From Actinokineospora enzanensis DSM 44649 (GTDB taxonomy: Bacteria > Actinomycetota > Actinomycetes > Mycobacteriales > Pseudonocardiaceae): DNA of 64,000 nucleotides. Positions within the stretch are counted from its first letter, which is position 1. Each line of letters starts with the position of its first letter. Of this stretch, positions 8,271 through 16,551 are shown piece after piece. The stretch covers positions 1 to 64,000 of the forward strand of contig NZ_KB894432.1 of assembly GCF_000374445.1 (NCBI RefSeq), written 5' to 3'. The translations under genes were made by a program, and so were the position numbers. The notes under the pieces are model-generated. The model had not been told where the DNA came from and did no database searches. It saw only the letters and a program-made list of their open reading frames with translations.

Positions 8271-9367
8271 CGGTCGAACTCCTCGTCGGGCACCCGCGCG
8301 AGAGCGGCGTGCACGTGGGTCGATTTGTGGCGCAACAGGACCGGCGCGCCCTCGATGTGTTCCAGGCCCGAGTGGAAGCCGCCGTGCTGGTGGTCGGCCA
8401 GTGCCACGAGTGCGGTCCTGGCGAGGACCGACACGCCGTGATCGGTGCCGCCGGTGGCGCGCAGGGCCGAGCATGCCTGCAGCAGGTCGATCGCGTCGGC
8501 GGTCCGCTGGGTGCGGTACGGGTGGTAGCCCGGTCCGGTGATCGCGGGCCGGTCCCAGAACCCGCCGTGCACCGGGTCGTGCAGGCGGGTGGCCGCGAAC
8601 TCCAGCAGCGCCGACGCGGTGCCCAGGTGACCGCTGGTGCCCAGCAGCCGCCCGGCGTGCGCCAGGGCCAGCGCCACCCGGGCCAGCGGGCCGCACCGGG
8701 TCAGCGCCTCCGCCGCGAGCACGGTGCCGGGCGCCGGTCCGGCCATGGCCCGGCGCGCGGCCGCGGTGAGTTCGCGGGTGAGCGCGGGCAGCGGGTCGAT
8801 GTCCACATCGGACTCGCCGAGCATGTCGGCGGTGGCCAGCGCGCGGATCGCCGCGACGGTGGCCTGCCGGGACGGGGTGGGCACGGCCGCGTCCCGCCAG
8901 TCCGCGGTGAGCGCGGTGGGGAACACGCCGTCGCGGGTGGTGCTCAGGCAGCGGTTGAGCAGGTCCACCGCGCGGGCGCGCAGCCGGTCGTCGTCCTGGC
9001 GGTGCGCGCGGACCAGCAGCGCCGTCGCGGCGTGCACCTGGTAGCGGGTGGTGCGCAGGCGCTGGGCGCCGTGCGGGGTCCAGCCGCGGTCGGTGACCTC
9101 CAGGAAGCCCGCGTGGCCGTGCCGGTCGGCCAGCGCGTCCAGGCCGGCGGCGGCGGTCGCCAACTCGGCGGTCAGCCCTGGGTGGGCGGCCACGGCCAGC
9201 ACCGCGCTCGCCTGGTCGACCAGGCGGCGCTCGGTGCCCAGCGGGCGGGCGCCGGTGGGGTCGGTGGCGGCGTGCGCGCCGCCGCGGTCGGGGTCGAGCA
9301 GGTGGGTCACGAGGAAGTCCCGTGCCGCGCGCGGCGCCCGGGTCCTCGGTAAGGAAACTGCGGTCAC
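8267..9367 (-). CDS. (alpha/alpha)6-barrel protein of the N-acylglucosamine 2-epimerase-like superfamily, role unknown
   Basis: This 366-residue protein has the helical-repeat look of the AGE/cellobiose epimerase superfamily, with internal segments such as DPVHGGFWD and DHQHGGFHSG spaced like the inner helices of a six-hairpin toroid. Known members isomerise or epimerise sugars, or are hydrolase- or lyase-like; I cannot assign this one. The GTG at 9367 overlaps the PhzE-like stop as GTGA, and its own stop overlaps the DAHP synthase start as ATGA, so it is translated in lockstep with two shikimate-derived biosynthesis genes. Codon 6 is TTA (9350-9352), rare in such genomes. An AGE-like gene at this position in a phz-type operon is unusual. 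Confidence 0.75.
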   Translation of the reverse strand: MTAVSLPRTRAPRAARDFLVTHLLDPDRGGAHAATDPTGARPLGTERRLVDQASAVLAVAAHPGLTAELATAAAGLDALADRHGHAGFLEVTDRGWTPHGAQRLRTTRYQVHAATALLVRAHRQDDDRLRARAVDLLNRCLSTTRDGVFPTALTADWRDAAVPTPSRQATVAAIRALATADMLGESDVDIDPLPALTRELTAAARRAMAGPAPGTVLAAEALTRCGPLARVALALAHAGRLLGTSGHLGTASALLEFAATRLHDPVHGGFWDRPAITGPGYHPYRTQRTADAIDLLQACSALRATGGTDHGVSVLARTALVALADHQHGGFHSGLEHIEGAPVLLRHKSTHVHAALARVPDEEFDR

Positions 9368-11250
9368 GTCGTCCTCCGTCGTCCGCGGGTGGTCGTGCCG
9401 AGCGCGGTCCCCAGCAGGTCGCCGAGGATCGCCGGGCCGTCGCGGGTCAGCACCGACTCGGGGTGGAACTGCACCGAGGCGAACCCCGGGCCGCGCAGCG
9501 CGTGCACCTGCCCGGTCCGCTCGTCCCGGCTCACCGCCACCGGGCCGTCCCTGGTCGGGAACGCCGGGTCCGGGCACACAGCCGTGAAGCTGTTGTAGAA
9601 GCCGACGGACTCCCGTCGGCCGAACAGATCGATCTCGCGTTGCGTGCCCTGGTTGGGCACGGTTCTCCGACGCACCGACAGCCCCAACACCGAGGAGAGC
9701 ACCTGGTGTCCCAGGCACACCGCGAGCATCGGGGTCCGGGCGATCAGCGCGTGACGCACGATCCGGCGCAGCGCGGCGATCTTCGGGTCCTGCCCGTCCC
9801 CGGGATCACCCGGGCCGGGGCCGACCACGACGAACCCGGCGTGGTCCAGGTCGCCCGGGTCGCGGTACGGCCGCACCTCGACCTCCGCGCCCAGCGCGGT
9901 CAGCTGGTGGGCCAGCATGGCGGTGAACGTGTCCTCCGCGTCCACGATCACCCCTCGCGTGCCGCGCAGCACGGGCGTGGTCGCGGTGTTCGTGAGCCAG
10001 AACCGCGCCAGTGTGGTGTTCCGCTCCGCCAACGCCGTCCGGACCTCGGGGCGCGCGCCCACCGGAGCCACCGCGTGGGCCGGTCGCGGGGCCAGCCCAC
10101 CCCGGAACGCGGCCAGCAGCCCCTCCGCCTTGGCCGCCGTCTCCGCGGCCTCCGACTCCGGGCGCGAGCCGCGGACCAGGGTCGCGCCCAGGCCGATGCG
10201 CAGCCGCCCGCGGTCGATGTCGGCGGTGCGGATCAGGATCGCCGAGTCCAGCGTGCGCTCGCCGGTGGCGTCCCGGCCGATCAGCGCCGCGACCCCGCTG
10301 TAGTAGCCGCGGCCTGTCGGCTCGTGCCGGGCGATGACCCGACACGCGTTCTCCAACGGACTGCCGGTCACGGTCGGGGCGAACATGGTCTCCCGTAGGA
10401 GTTCCCGAACGTCTGCCGCGCACTTGCCCTCGATGAGGTACTCGGTGTGCGCCACCCGGGCCATCTCCTTCAGGTACGGCCCATGCGCGCGCCCGCCCTC
10501 GGGGCAGACCCGCGCCATCATCTTCAGTTCCTCGTCGACCACCATCGACAGCTCGTCCGCTTCCTTGCGGTCGGCCAGGAACTCCAACACCCCGTCCAGC
10601 TCCGGGCGCCCGCCCGGGTACCGGTAGGTCCCACTGATCGGGTTCATGACCGCCACCCCGGACTCCAGGCTGACATGCCGCTCCGGGCTCGCCCCCAGGA
10701 ACATCCGAGACCCCAGCCGCACCAGGAACACCCAGTGCGCCCCGCTCTCGCCGCGGAGCAACCGGGCGAACACCGCGAGCGCGGCGGCGGGGGAGAAGTC
10801 CGGGAGCTCCGCGGTGAAATCCCGGCGGATCACGAAGTTCGCCCCCGCGCCCCGGCCGATCTCGTCGGCGAGCACTCCGCGCACGATGTCCGCGTAGGTC
10901 GGGTCATCCGTGGCGAACCCGGCGTTCGCCAGCTCGACCGGCATGTCCGGGATCAGTCGCAGCACGTCCGCGAGCCCGGCGCAGGACTGCTCGCGCACGC
11001 TCAGCGCCAGGATCGGCGCGCCGTCGTCGCGGCAGTCGAACCCGCGCTCGGTGATCTGCCGGAACGGGATCAGCGCGAGCAGCTCCTGCCGGGGCACCCC
11101 GCTCGCCGCGTCGTCGGCCAGCGGCAGGTCCGCCAGGAGATCCACAGTGGACTCCGTGCCGACCAGCACGTCCACCGTCTCGTGCCCGGCTCGGTACAAC
11201 AGCGCGAACGCCGCGGGCGGGTCGGCCAGCAGCGCGCCAAGGTCCGTCAT
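9364..11250 (-). CDS. phzE: PhzE-like 2-amino-2-deoxyisochorismate (ADIC) synthase, fused synthase and amidotransferase
   Basis: A 628-residue single chain. The N-terminal two thirds is a chorismate-utilising domain (PISGTYRYPGG, PTVTGSPLENACRVI, and the late GLGATLVRGSRPESEAAET). The C-terminal third is a class I glutamine amidotransferase with the nucleophile in AVCLGHQVLSS and the His-Glu pair in FHPESVLT. This fusion order is typical of PhzE, which converts chorismate plus glutamine to ADIC. TrpE/G-type anthranilate synthase fusions are the main alternative; the isochorismatase and SDR genes nearby favour ADIC, since they would carry it to 3-hydroxyanthranilate. It starts 27 bp after the hydroxylase gene stop and is coupled to the AGE-like gene downstream. 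Confidence 0.88.
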   Translation of the reverse strand: MTDLGALLADPPAAFALLYRAGHETVDVLVGTESTVDLLADLPLADDAASGVPRQELLALIPFRQITERGFDCRDDGAPILALSVREQSCAGLADVLRLIPDMPVELANAGFATDDPTYADIVRGVLADEIGRGAGANFVIRRDFTAELPDFSPAAALAVFARLLRGESGAHWVFLVRLGSRMFLGASPERHVSLESGVAVMNPISGTYRYPGGRPELDGVLEFLADRKEADELSMVVDEELKMMARVCPEGGRAHGPYLKEMARVAHTEYLIEGKCAADVRELLRETMFAPTVTGSPLENACRVIARHEPTGRGYYSGVAALIGRDATGERTLDSAILIRTADIDRGRLRIGLGATLVRGSRPESEAAETAAKAEGLLAAFRGGLAPRPAHAVAPVGARPEVRTALAERNTTLARFWLTNTATTPVLRGTRGVIVDAEDTFTAMLAHQLTALGAEVEVRPYRDPGDLDHAGFVVVGPGPGDPGDGQDPKIAALRRIVRHALIARTPMLAVCLGHQVLSSVLGLSVRRRTVPNQGTQREIDLFGRRESVGFYNSFTAVCPDPAFPTRDGPVAVSRDERTGQVHALRGPGFASVQFHPESVLTRDGPAILGDLLGTALGTTTRGRRRTT

Positions 11251-11277
11251 CGTCCTCCCCCTCCACCGGCGGCCGGG

Positions 11278-12885
11278 TCACCGGCCGCACACCAGCTCCA
11301 GCACCGCGTCCCAGTCGGCGGGCACACCCTCACCCCGCCACGCCACGTGCTGGTCCGGGCGGACCAGCACCAGCCCGTGCCCCCACACCGCGCGCACGTC
11401 CGGGTCGTCCACCACCAGGTGGTCCACCGGCACGCCCATCCCGGCGGCCCGCTTGGCCAGGTCCGCGCCCAGGTCGCGGCCGGTCAGGTCGACCAGCGTC
11501 AGCCCGGTCCCGAACCGGTCGAACAGCGCCGTCCCGTCCGGCAGCGGCACCGCGGGCGCGCGCCCGCCCGGCCAGGGTGTGGGCGTGATCCGGTCCCAGT
11601 GCCAGGCGGGCGCCGGGCCGTCCTCGTGCGCCACCACCGGCGAGCAGGCGTACCGGTATCCGAAGTGGACACCCGGGTTGTCCACCTGGGACGCCTCGCG
11701 GGCGAGCAGGCCGCCGAGCTGCTCGCGGGTCGCGCCGTCGGCGGCCAGCCGGGTGTAGCGGCGCCACACCTCCAGCAGGTCGGCCGACATCTCCCGGTTG
11801 AACAGCGCCACCGGGCGGCGCTCGGCCTCGTAGGAGTCCAGCAGCCGCGGCCCGCCCCAGCCGTTGACCACCGCGGCCAGCTTCCAGCCCAGGTCGACGC
11901 CGTCGGCGATGCCGGTGTTCGCGCCGTGCCCGCCGAACGGGTAGAACTGGTGCGCCGAGTCGCCTGCCAGGAACACCGACCCGCGCCGGTACCGGGCGGC
12001 CACCGCGAGCGCGCCGCGCCACTGCCCGACGCTGAGCACCTCGTCCACGGCGAAGTCCACGCCCAGCTTGTCCCGCACGACCGCCATCGGGTCGCCCGCG
12101 AACGGCTCGTCCTCGGGCACCTGGAACGACGCGGTCCACACCGCGCCCTCGTCCCGGGACACCAGGGTCAGGCCGCGGCTGCCGATCGTGACGAAGGCCC
12201 GGCCGTGTGCCCGGAGCACCGGGTCGGACGAGCGGAAGTACACCGAGCAGCGGCTGCTGCCCTGACCCGAGGACACCAGCGGGATGTCGAGGCAACCGCG
12301 CACCACGCTGCTCGCGCCGTCGCAGCCGACCAGGAACCGGGCCCGCAGCGTGTGCCGGGACGCGGTCTCCGCGCACAGCAGTGTGGCGGTGATGCCGCCG
12401 ACGTCCTCGAACAGCCCGGTGAATGTCCAGCCCTCGCGCACCTCGACCAGCGGGTGCGCGCGGACCGCCCGGCGCAGTGTCTCCTCCAGTACCGTGCCCT
12501 GGATCCGCTGGTACACCTCGACCGGCGCGGACCCGTCGCGCACGCCCGCCGCCCGCGCGGCCAGCTCGCGCGGCGACGGGTACGACCAGACCGCGACCGG
12601 CGGCTCGGCCAGGCCGGTGGTCCAGTGGAAGTCGGCGCCGTGTCCGCCGTCCACCCCGCCCGCGCGGACTTGGTCGACCAGGCCGAACCGGCGCAGCAGC
12701 TCCATGCTGCGGCCGTTGATGAAGTCCATCTTCGGGAACACCGGCGGCGCCGTCGACCGGTCCACGACCACGCTGGGCACCCCGTGCCGGGCCAGCTCCA
12801 GCGCGACCACGCAGCCGACCGGACCGGCGCCGACCACCAGCACCCGGCCCCCGGCCGGGTTTCGCTCACGCGATTGTTCTCTCAC
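11278..12885 (-). CDS. FAD-dependent aromatic hydroxylase (group A flavoprotein monooxygenase, PgaE/MhpA-like)
   Basis: A 535-residue class A flavin monooxygenase. It shows the Rossmann dinucleotide motif VVGAGPVGCVVALELARHG near the N terminus, the DG motif VGCDGASSVVRG near the middle, the GD motif FLAGDSAHQFYPFGGHGANT, and a C-terminal thioredoxin-like extension typical of the larger phenol and polyketide hydroxylases. It would hydroxylate an aromatic ring using NAD(P)H and O2. The GTG at 12885 is chosen because GGAG lies about 8 bases upstream; the longer ORF to 12957 lacks a ribosome site. First gene of the leftward biosynthetic operon, it may act on an aminohydroxybenzoate or on the assembled product. 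Confidence 0.88.
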   Translation of the reverse strand: MREQSRERNPAGGRVLVVGAGPVGCVVALELARHGVPSVVVDRSTAPPVFPKMDFINGRSMELLRRFGLVDQVRAGGVDGGHGADFHWTTGLAEPPVAVWSYPSPRELAARAAGVRDGSAPVEVYQRIQGTVLEETLRRAVRAHPLVEVREGWTFTGLFEDVGGITATLLCAETASRHTLRARFLVGCDGASSVVRGCLDIPLVSSGQGSSRCSVYFRSSDPVLRAHGRAFVTIGSRGLTLVSRDEGAVWTASFQVPEDEPFAGDPMAVVRDKLGVDFAVDEVLSVGQWRGALAVAARYRRGSVFLAGDSAHQFYPFGGHGANTGIADGVDLGWKLAAVVNGWGGPRLLDSYEAERRPVALFNREMSADLLEVWRRYTRLAADGATREQLGGLLAREASQVDNPGVHFGYRYACSPVVAHEDGPAPAWHWDRITPTPWPGGRAPAVPLPDGTALFDRFGTGLTLVDLTGRDLGADLAKRAAGMGVPVDHLVVDDPDVRAVWGHGLVLVRPDQHVAWRGEGVPADWDAVLELVCGR

Positions 12886-13280
12886 CGGCAGGCTCCTCGT
12901 CCCCCGTCGGAATTCCGATGTGACGATCCTGCCGACCGTTGCCCGCGCCGGTATCACGCTTCCACGGGATCCTGTCCCGCGTTAATGCCCTACGCGGTTT
13001 CCCGGTGCCCGTGTTCTTTTACTCACGAGTCGTCCTCGAAATGCACGGCCGACCCGGGGAATCCGTCCGGTTGCTCCTTCCGGTCCGGGTTGGACGGTCG
13101 GTGGACCACCCGATGGTGTCACCCGATCGGCGCACGACGATCCGCCATCCGGCCTGGCGTGCGCAAGATGGCGTGAACGGGTGATGTCCCCCGTTCACCC
13201 GTCAAGCAGCCTTGCCGCATCGCTTCACGAGGCGGACTCCGGCTCGTCCGGATCAACCGATGATGGGGATGGGGCTTCGG
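12886..13280. promoter_or_regulatory. Divergent control region of the two biosynthetic operons
   Basis: About 395 bp separate the leftward hydroxylase-phzE operon from the rightward aspartokinase operon, so both promoters must lie here. The region is slightly less GC-rich than the genes. No confident -10/-35 pair was found. A 9-bp inverted repeat with an 8-base spacer (13173-13181 with 13190-13198; arm GTGAACGGG) is a candidate operator about 80 bases before the aspartokinase start. Confidence 0.6.
13173..13198. promoter_or_regulatory. Inverted repeat, candidate operator
   Basis: GTGAACGGG at 13173-13181 is a perfect reverse complement of 13190-13198, separated by 8 bases. The size and position, in a divergent biosynthetic promoter region, suit a dimeric regulator. 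There is no T tract and no stop codon nearby, so a terminator is less likely. Confidence 0.4.
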
Positions 13281-14579
13281 ATGGTCACCGACGTTCTGGT
13301 GCAGAAATACGGGGGCAGCTCGCTGTCCACACTCGACCGGGTGCGCGGGGTCGCCCGGCGGGTCGCCGCCGCGCACACCGGCGGCAGGCCCACCGTGGTC
13401 GTCGTCTCCGCCCGGGGCGACACCACGGACGCGCTGATCGGCGAGGCGGCCGCGCTCGGCACCGCCCCGGACGCCCGCGAGCTCGACCAGCTGCTGGCCA
13501 CCGGCGAGTGCGCCAGCGCGGCGCTGCTGGCCATCGGCCTGCGCGGGCTCGGCGTCCCGGCGGTGTCGCTGACCGGCAGGCAGGCGGGAATCCGGGTCGC
13601 GGGCCGTCACGGCGCGGGCCGCATCGACGAGATAGACACCACCCGGCTCGAACGGGTCCTGGCAGGCGGCTCGGTCGCCGTGGTCGCCGGGTTCCAGGGC
13701 ACCGTCGGCACCTACGGTGCCGACGACGTCGATGACGCCGATGACGTCGTCACGCTGGGTCGCGGTGGCTCGGACACCACGGCGGTCGCGCTGGCGGCCG
13801 CGATCGGCGCCCGCGACTGCGAGATCTACACCGATGTCGACGGTATCTACACCGCCGATCCGAGAATTGTGCCGACCGCGCGAAAAATTCCGTTCGTCCG
13901 CCCGGACGTGATGGCGGAAATGGCCTTCGCGGGTGCCCGGGTACTGCATTCCCGGTCGGTCGAGCTGGCCGCCATGGCGGGCGTGCCGGTGCACGTCCGC
14001 GCATCAGTCGGGGATCAATCGGGAACCATTGTCGCTCCACGGGGGAGTAATCCGATGCTGGAAACCACCGGTGCGGTAGTCGCCGTCACCCACGACACCG
14101 ATGTCGCCCGCGTGCTGGTGCGGTCCCGCGGCGGGACCGACCTGGCCGCGGAGGTACTGGACATCCTGGCCCGGCACTGCGTGCCGGTGGACCTGGTGGC
14201 CAGGTCCGGGCCGGACGAGGACGAGTTCCGGATGGGCTTCACCATCCGGCGCAGCGACGTGCCCGAGGTGCGCGCCGCCCTGGAGGCCGCGGCGGGGGCG
14301 CACGGCGGCCAGGTGCGGGTGGACACCGCCGTGGGCAAGGTGTCGCTGATCGGGATGGGGCTGCTCAACCGCCCCGAGTACGTGGCCAGGATGGCCGCCG
14401 CGCTGGCCCGCGCGGGCATCGCGACCAGCTGGGTGTCCACCTCCCAGCTGCGTGCCTCGGTGACCGTGCACGAGGGGAACGTGGCCGACTCGGTGGTGCT
14501 GCTGCACCGGGAGTTCGGCCTGGAACAGACCGAGTCCGCCGAGCCGGTGGCCGACCTGGCCATGTCGGCGGGCAGTTGA
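13281..14579 (+). CDS. Aspartokinase (single chain with C-terminal ACT domains)
   Basis: The 432-residue product begins with the kinase signature VQKYGGSSLSTLDRVRG, contains GRGGSDTTAVALAAAIGA and the CEIYTDVDGIYTADPRIV segment, and ends in two ACT regulatory repeats (VGKVSLIGMGL and STSQLRASVTVHE). It phosphorylates aspartate on the way to aspartate semialdehyde, the substrate of the GriI-like aldolase encoded next. The stretch that in Corynebacterium LysC holds residues mediating lysine/threonine feedback is poorly conserved here, hinting at relaxed feedback (inference). The ATG at 13281 puts the kinase signature at the usual distance; in-frame ATGs lie just upstream. First gene of the rightward operon, 12 bp before griI. 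Confidence 0.9.
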   Translation: MVTDVLVQKYGGSSLSTLDRVRGVARRVAAAHTGGRPTVVVVSARGDTTDALIGEAAALGTAPDARELDQLLATGECASAALLAIGLRGLGVPAVSLTGRQAGIRVAGRHGAGRIDEIDTTRLERVLAGGSVAVVAGFQGTVGTYGADDVDDADDVVTLGRGGSDTTAVALAAAIGARDCEIYTDVDGIYTADPRIVPTARKIPFVRPDVMAEMAFAGARVLHSRSVELAAMAGVPVHVRASVGDQSGTIVAPRGSNPMLETTGAVVAVTHDTDVARVLVRSRGGTDLAAEVLDILARHCVPVDLVARSGPDEDEFRMGFTIRRSDVPEVRAALEAAAGAHGGQVRVDTAVGKVSLIGMGLLNRPEYVARMAAALARAGIATSWVSTSQLRASVTVHEGNVADSVVLLHREFGLEQTESAEPVADLAMSAGS

Positions 14580-14591
14580 GGGGGGATCCGC

Positions 14592-15404
14592 ATGTCCGTC
14601 AACCATTTCGCCCGCGAATTAAGGCTGCGCAGGCTCTACCGGCACGGTGGCCAGGGGCTGCTGGTGGTGCCGCTGGACCACTCGATCAGTGATGGCCCGC
14701 TGCGCGGCACCGGCGCGCTGGACGCGCTCGTCGGCGGTCTCGCGGGCACCGGCGTGGACGCGATCGTGCTGCACAAGGGCAGCGTCCGACACGTCCGGCA
14801 CACCCGTTTCACCGCCATGTCGCTGATCATCCACCTCAGCGCGAGCACCGTGCACGCGCCGGACCCGGACGCGAAGTACCTGGTCAGCGGTGTGGACGAG
14901 GCGCTGCGGATGGGCGCGGACGCGGTCAGCGTGCACGTCAACCTCGGCTCGGCCGACGAGCGCGGGCAGATCCGCGACCTGGCCTCGGTGGCCGAGGTGT
15001 GCGACCGCTGGAACGTGCCGCTGCTGGCCATGATGTACCCGCGCGGCCCGCGCATCGCCAACCCGCGCGATCCGGAGCTGGTCGCGCACGCCGCCACGTT
15101 GGCCGCCGACCTGGGCGCCGACATCGTCAAGACCCCGTTCGTCGGCACCGCGGCGGAGATGGCCGACGTGGTGGCCAGCTGCCCGATCCCGCTGATCGTG
15201 GCGGGCGGCGCGCGGATGGCCACCGACGCCGAGGTGCTGGCCTACGTGGACGAGGCGATGCGCGGCGGGGCCAGCGGGGTGGCCATGGGCCGCAACATCT
15301 TCGAGGCCGCCGACCCGGGCGGGCTGGCCCGCCGGATCGCCCGGCTGGTGCACTCCGCGGCCGAGCGCGGTCGGCTCGAACCGGTCGTCACCACGGCCAG
15401 CTGA
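14592..15404 (+). CDS. griI: GriI-like 2-amino-3,7-dideoxy-D-threo-hept-6-ulosonate-type synthase (DhnA aldolase)
   Basis: A 270-residue DhnA-type class I aldolase of the GriI/MJ0400 group. Visible motifs are LLVVPLDHSISDGPLRG, VDAIVLHKGSVR, MMYPRGPRI, a Schiff-base type DIVKTPFVG, and GGARMATDAEVLAYVDEAM. GriI of the grixazone pathway joins aspartate semialdehyde and dihydroxyacetone phosphate to a C7 amino sugar-like acid that GriH aromatises to 3-amino-4-hydroxybenzoate. With aspartokinase before it and GriH after it, the assignment is firm at pathway level. Codon 10 is TTA (14619-14621), suggesting control by the leucyl tRNA BldA. The ribosome site GGGGGA is 6 bases before the ATG. Confidence 0.92.
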   Translation: MSVNHFARELRLRRLYRHGGQGLLVVPLDHSISDGPLRGTGALDALVGGLAGTGVDAIVLHKGSVRHVRHTRFTAMSLIIHLSASTVHAPDPDAKYLVSGVDEALRMGADAVSVHVNLGSADERGQIRDLASVAEVCDRWNVPLLAMMYPRGPRIANPRDPELVAHAATLAADLGADIVKTPFVGTAAEMADVVASCPIPLIVAGGARMATDAEVLAYVDEAMRGGASGVAMGRNIFEAADPGGLARRIARLVHSAAERGRLEPVVTTAS

Positions 15405-15447
15405 ACTTCGGCGAACCGTTTTCCCAACCGAGACAAGGAGACTTGGC

Positions 15448-16551
15448 GTGAAACTGTGCTGGATCGACGTGCGCGCGATCACCACCGGCAAGCAGGCCGT
15501 CCTGGAGGAGGCACTGCACCAGCGCGTGGACGGGATCGTCGCGGCGGACCCGGCGGACCTGGTCGGGTTACCGCCCACGGTCAAGAAGGTCCTGTTCCCG
15601 AACACCGGCGCGGCGGTGCCCGCCGATCTGTCCGATGTGGACGTCGTGGTCACCCGGCCGGGCACCGCGGGCGTCGCCGAGGCGGCCGCGGCCAACCCGG
15701 GCGTGGAGTTCGGCCGGTTCGTGGAGATCACCGACCGGCCCACCCTGGACGAGGCCTGCGTGGCCGCCCGGGACGAGCGGTGGAGCCTGCTGCTGTTCCG
15801 CGACCCCACCAAGATCCCGCTGGAGATCGTGCTGGCCGCCGCCGACGGCGCCACCGGCAGCATCATCACCGCGGTGGCCGACGTGGCGGAGGCCGAGATC
15901 GTGTTCGGCGTGCTGGAGCACGGCTCGGACGGTGTGCTGATGGCGCCTGCCAAGGTCGGCGACGCCACCGCGCTCAAGGCCGCCGCGCTGGCCCGTCCGT
16001 CCACTCTGGACCTGGTCGAGCTGCGGGTCACCGGGACCACGCACGTCGGCATGGGCGAACGGGCCTGTGTGGACACCTGCTCGCACTTCCGCGAGGACGA
16101 GGGCATCCTGGTCGGCTCGCACTCCAAGGGCATGATCCTGTGCGTCAGCGAGACGCACCCGCTGCCCTACATGCCCACCCGCCCGTTCCGGGTCAACGCG
16201 GGCGCCATCCACTCCTACACCGTCTCCGGCGAGGGCCGCACCAACTACCTCAGCGAGCTCACCACCGGCGGCAAGGTGCTGGCGGTGGACGTCAAGGGGC
16301 AGACCCGGCTGGTCACCGTGGGCCGGGTGAAGATCGAGTCCCGGCCGCTGCTGTCCATCGACGCGGTCGCCGACGACGGGCGCACCGTCAACCTGATCCT
16401 GCAGGACGACTGGCACGTGCGGGTGCTCGGCCCGGGTGGCTCGGTGCTCAACAGCACCGAGCTCAAGCCCGGCGACGTGGTGCTCGGCTACCTGCCCACC
16501 GCCGACCGGCACGTCGGCTACCCGATCGACGAGTTCTGCCTGGAGAAGTGA
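15448..16551 (+). CDS. griH: GriH-like 3-amino-4-hydroxybenzoate synthase (DHQ synthase II family)
   Basis: A 367-residue member of the AroB-prime/dehydroquinate synthase II family. Conserved segments include SIITAVADVAEAEIVFGVLE, VGSHSKGMILCVSETHPLPY, RPFRVNAGAIHSYTV and GRTNYLSELTTGGKVLAVD. In grixazone biosynthesis GriH converts the GriI product to 3-amino-4-hydroxybenzoic acid (3,4-AHBA); archaeal relatives make dehydroquinate. Co-occurrence with aspartokinase and griI favours 3,4-AHBA. GAGAC/AAGGAG lies just upstream of the GTG. Codon 41 is TTA (15568-15570). Its stop overlaps the amidohydrolase start as GTGA. Confidence 0.92.
   Translation: MKLCWIDVRAITTGKQAVLEEALHQRVDGIVAADPADLVGLPPTVKKVLFPNTGAAVPADLSDVDVVVTRPGTAGVAEAAAANPGVEFGRFVEITDRPTLDEACVAARDERWSLLLFRDPTKIPLEIVLAAADGATGSIITAVADVAEAEIVFGVLEHGSDGVLMAPAKVGDATALKAAALARPSTLDLVELRVTGTTHVGMGERACVDTCSHFREDEGILVGSHSKGMILCVSETHPLPYMPTRPFRVNAGAIHSYTVSGEGRTNYLSELTTGGKVLAVDVKGQTRLVTVGRVKIESRPLLSIDAVADDGRTVNLILQDDWHVRVLGPGGSVLNSTELKPGDVVLGYLPTADRHVGYPIDEFCLEK

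Noticed and set aside
7107-12885. Phenazine biosynthesis
   Set aside because: PhzE- and PhzD-like enzymes are present but PhzF, PhzG and PhzA/B are missing, and an EntA-like dehydrogenase would divert the intermediate to 3-hydroxyanthranilate.
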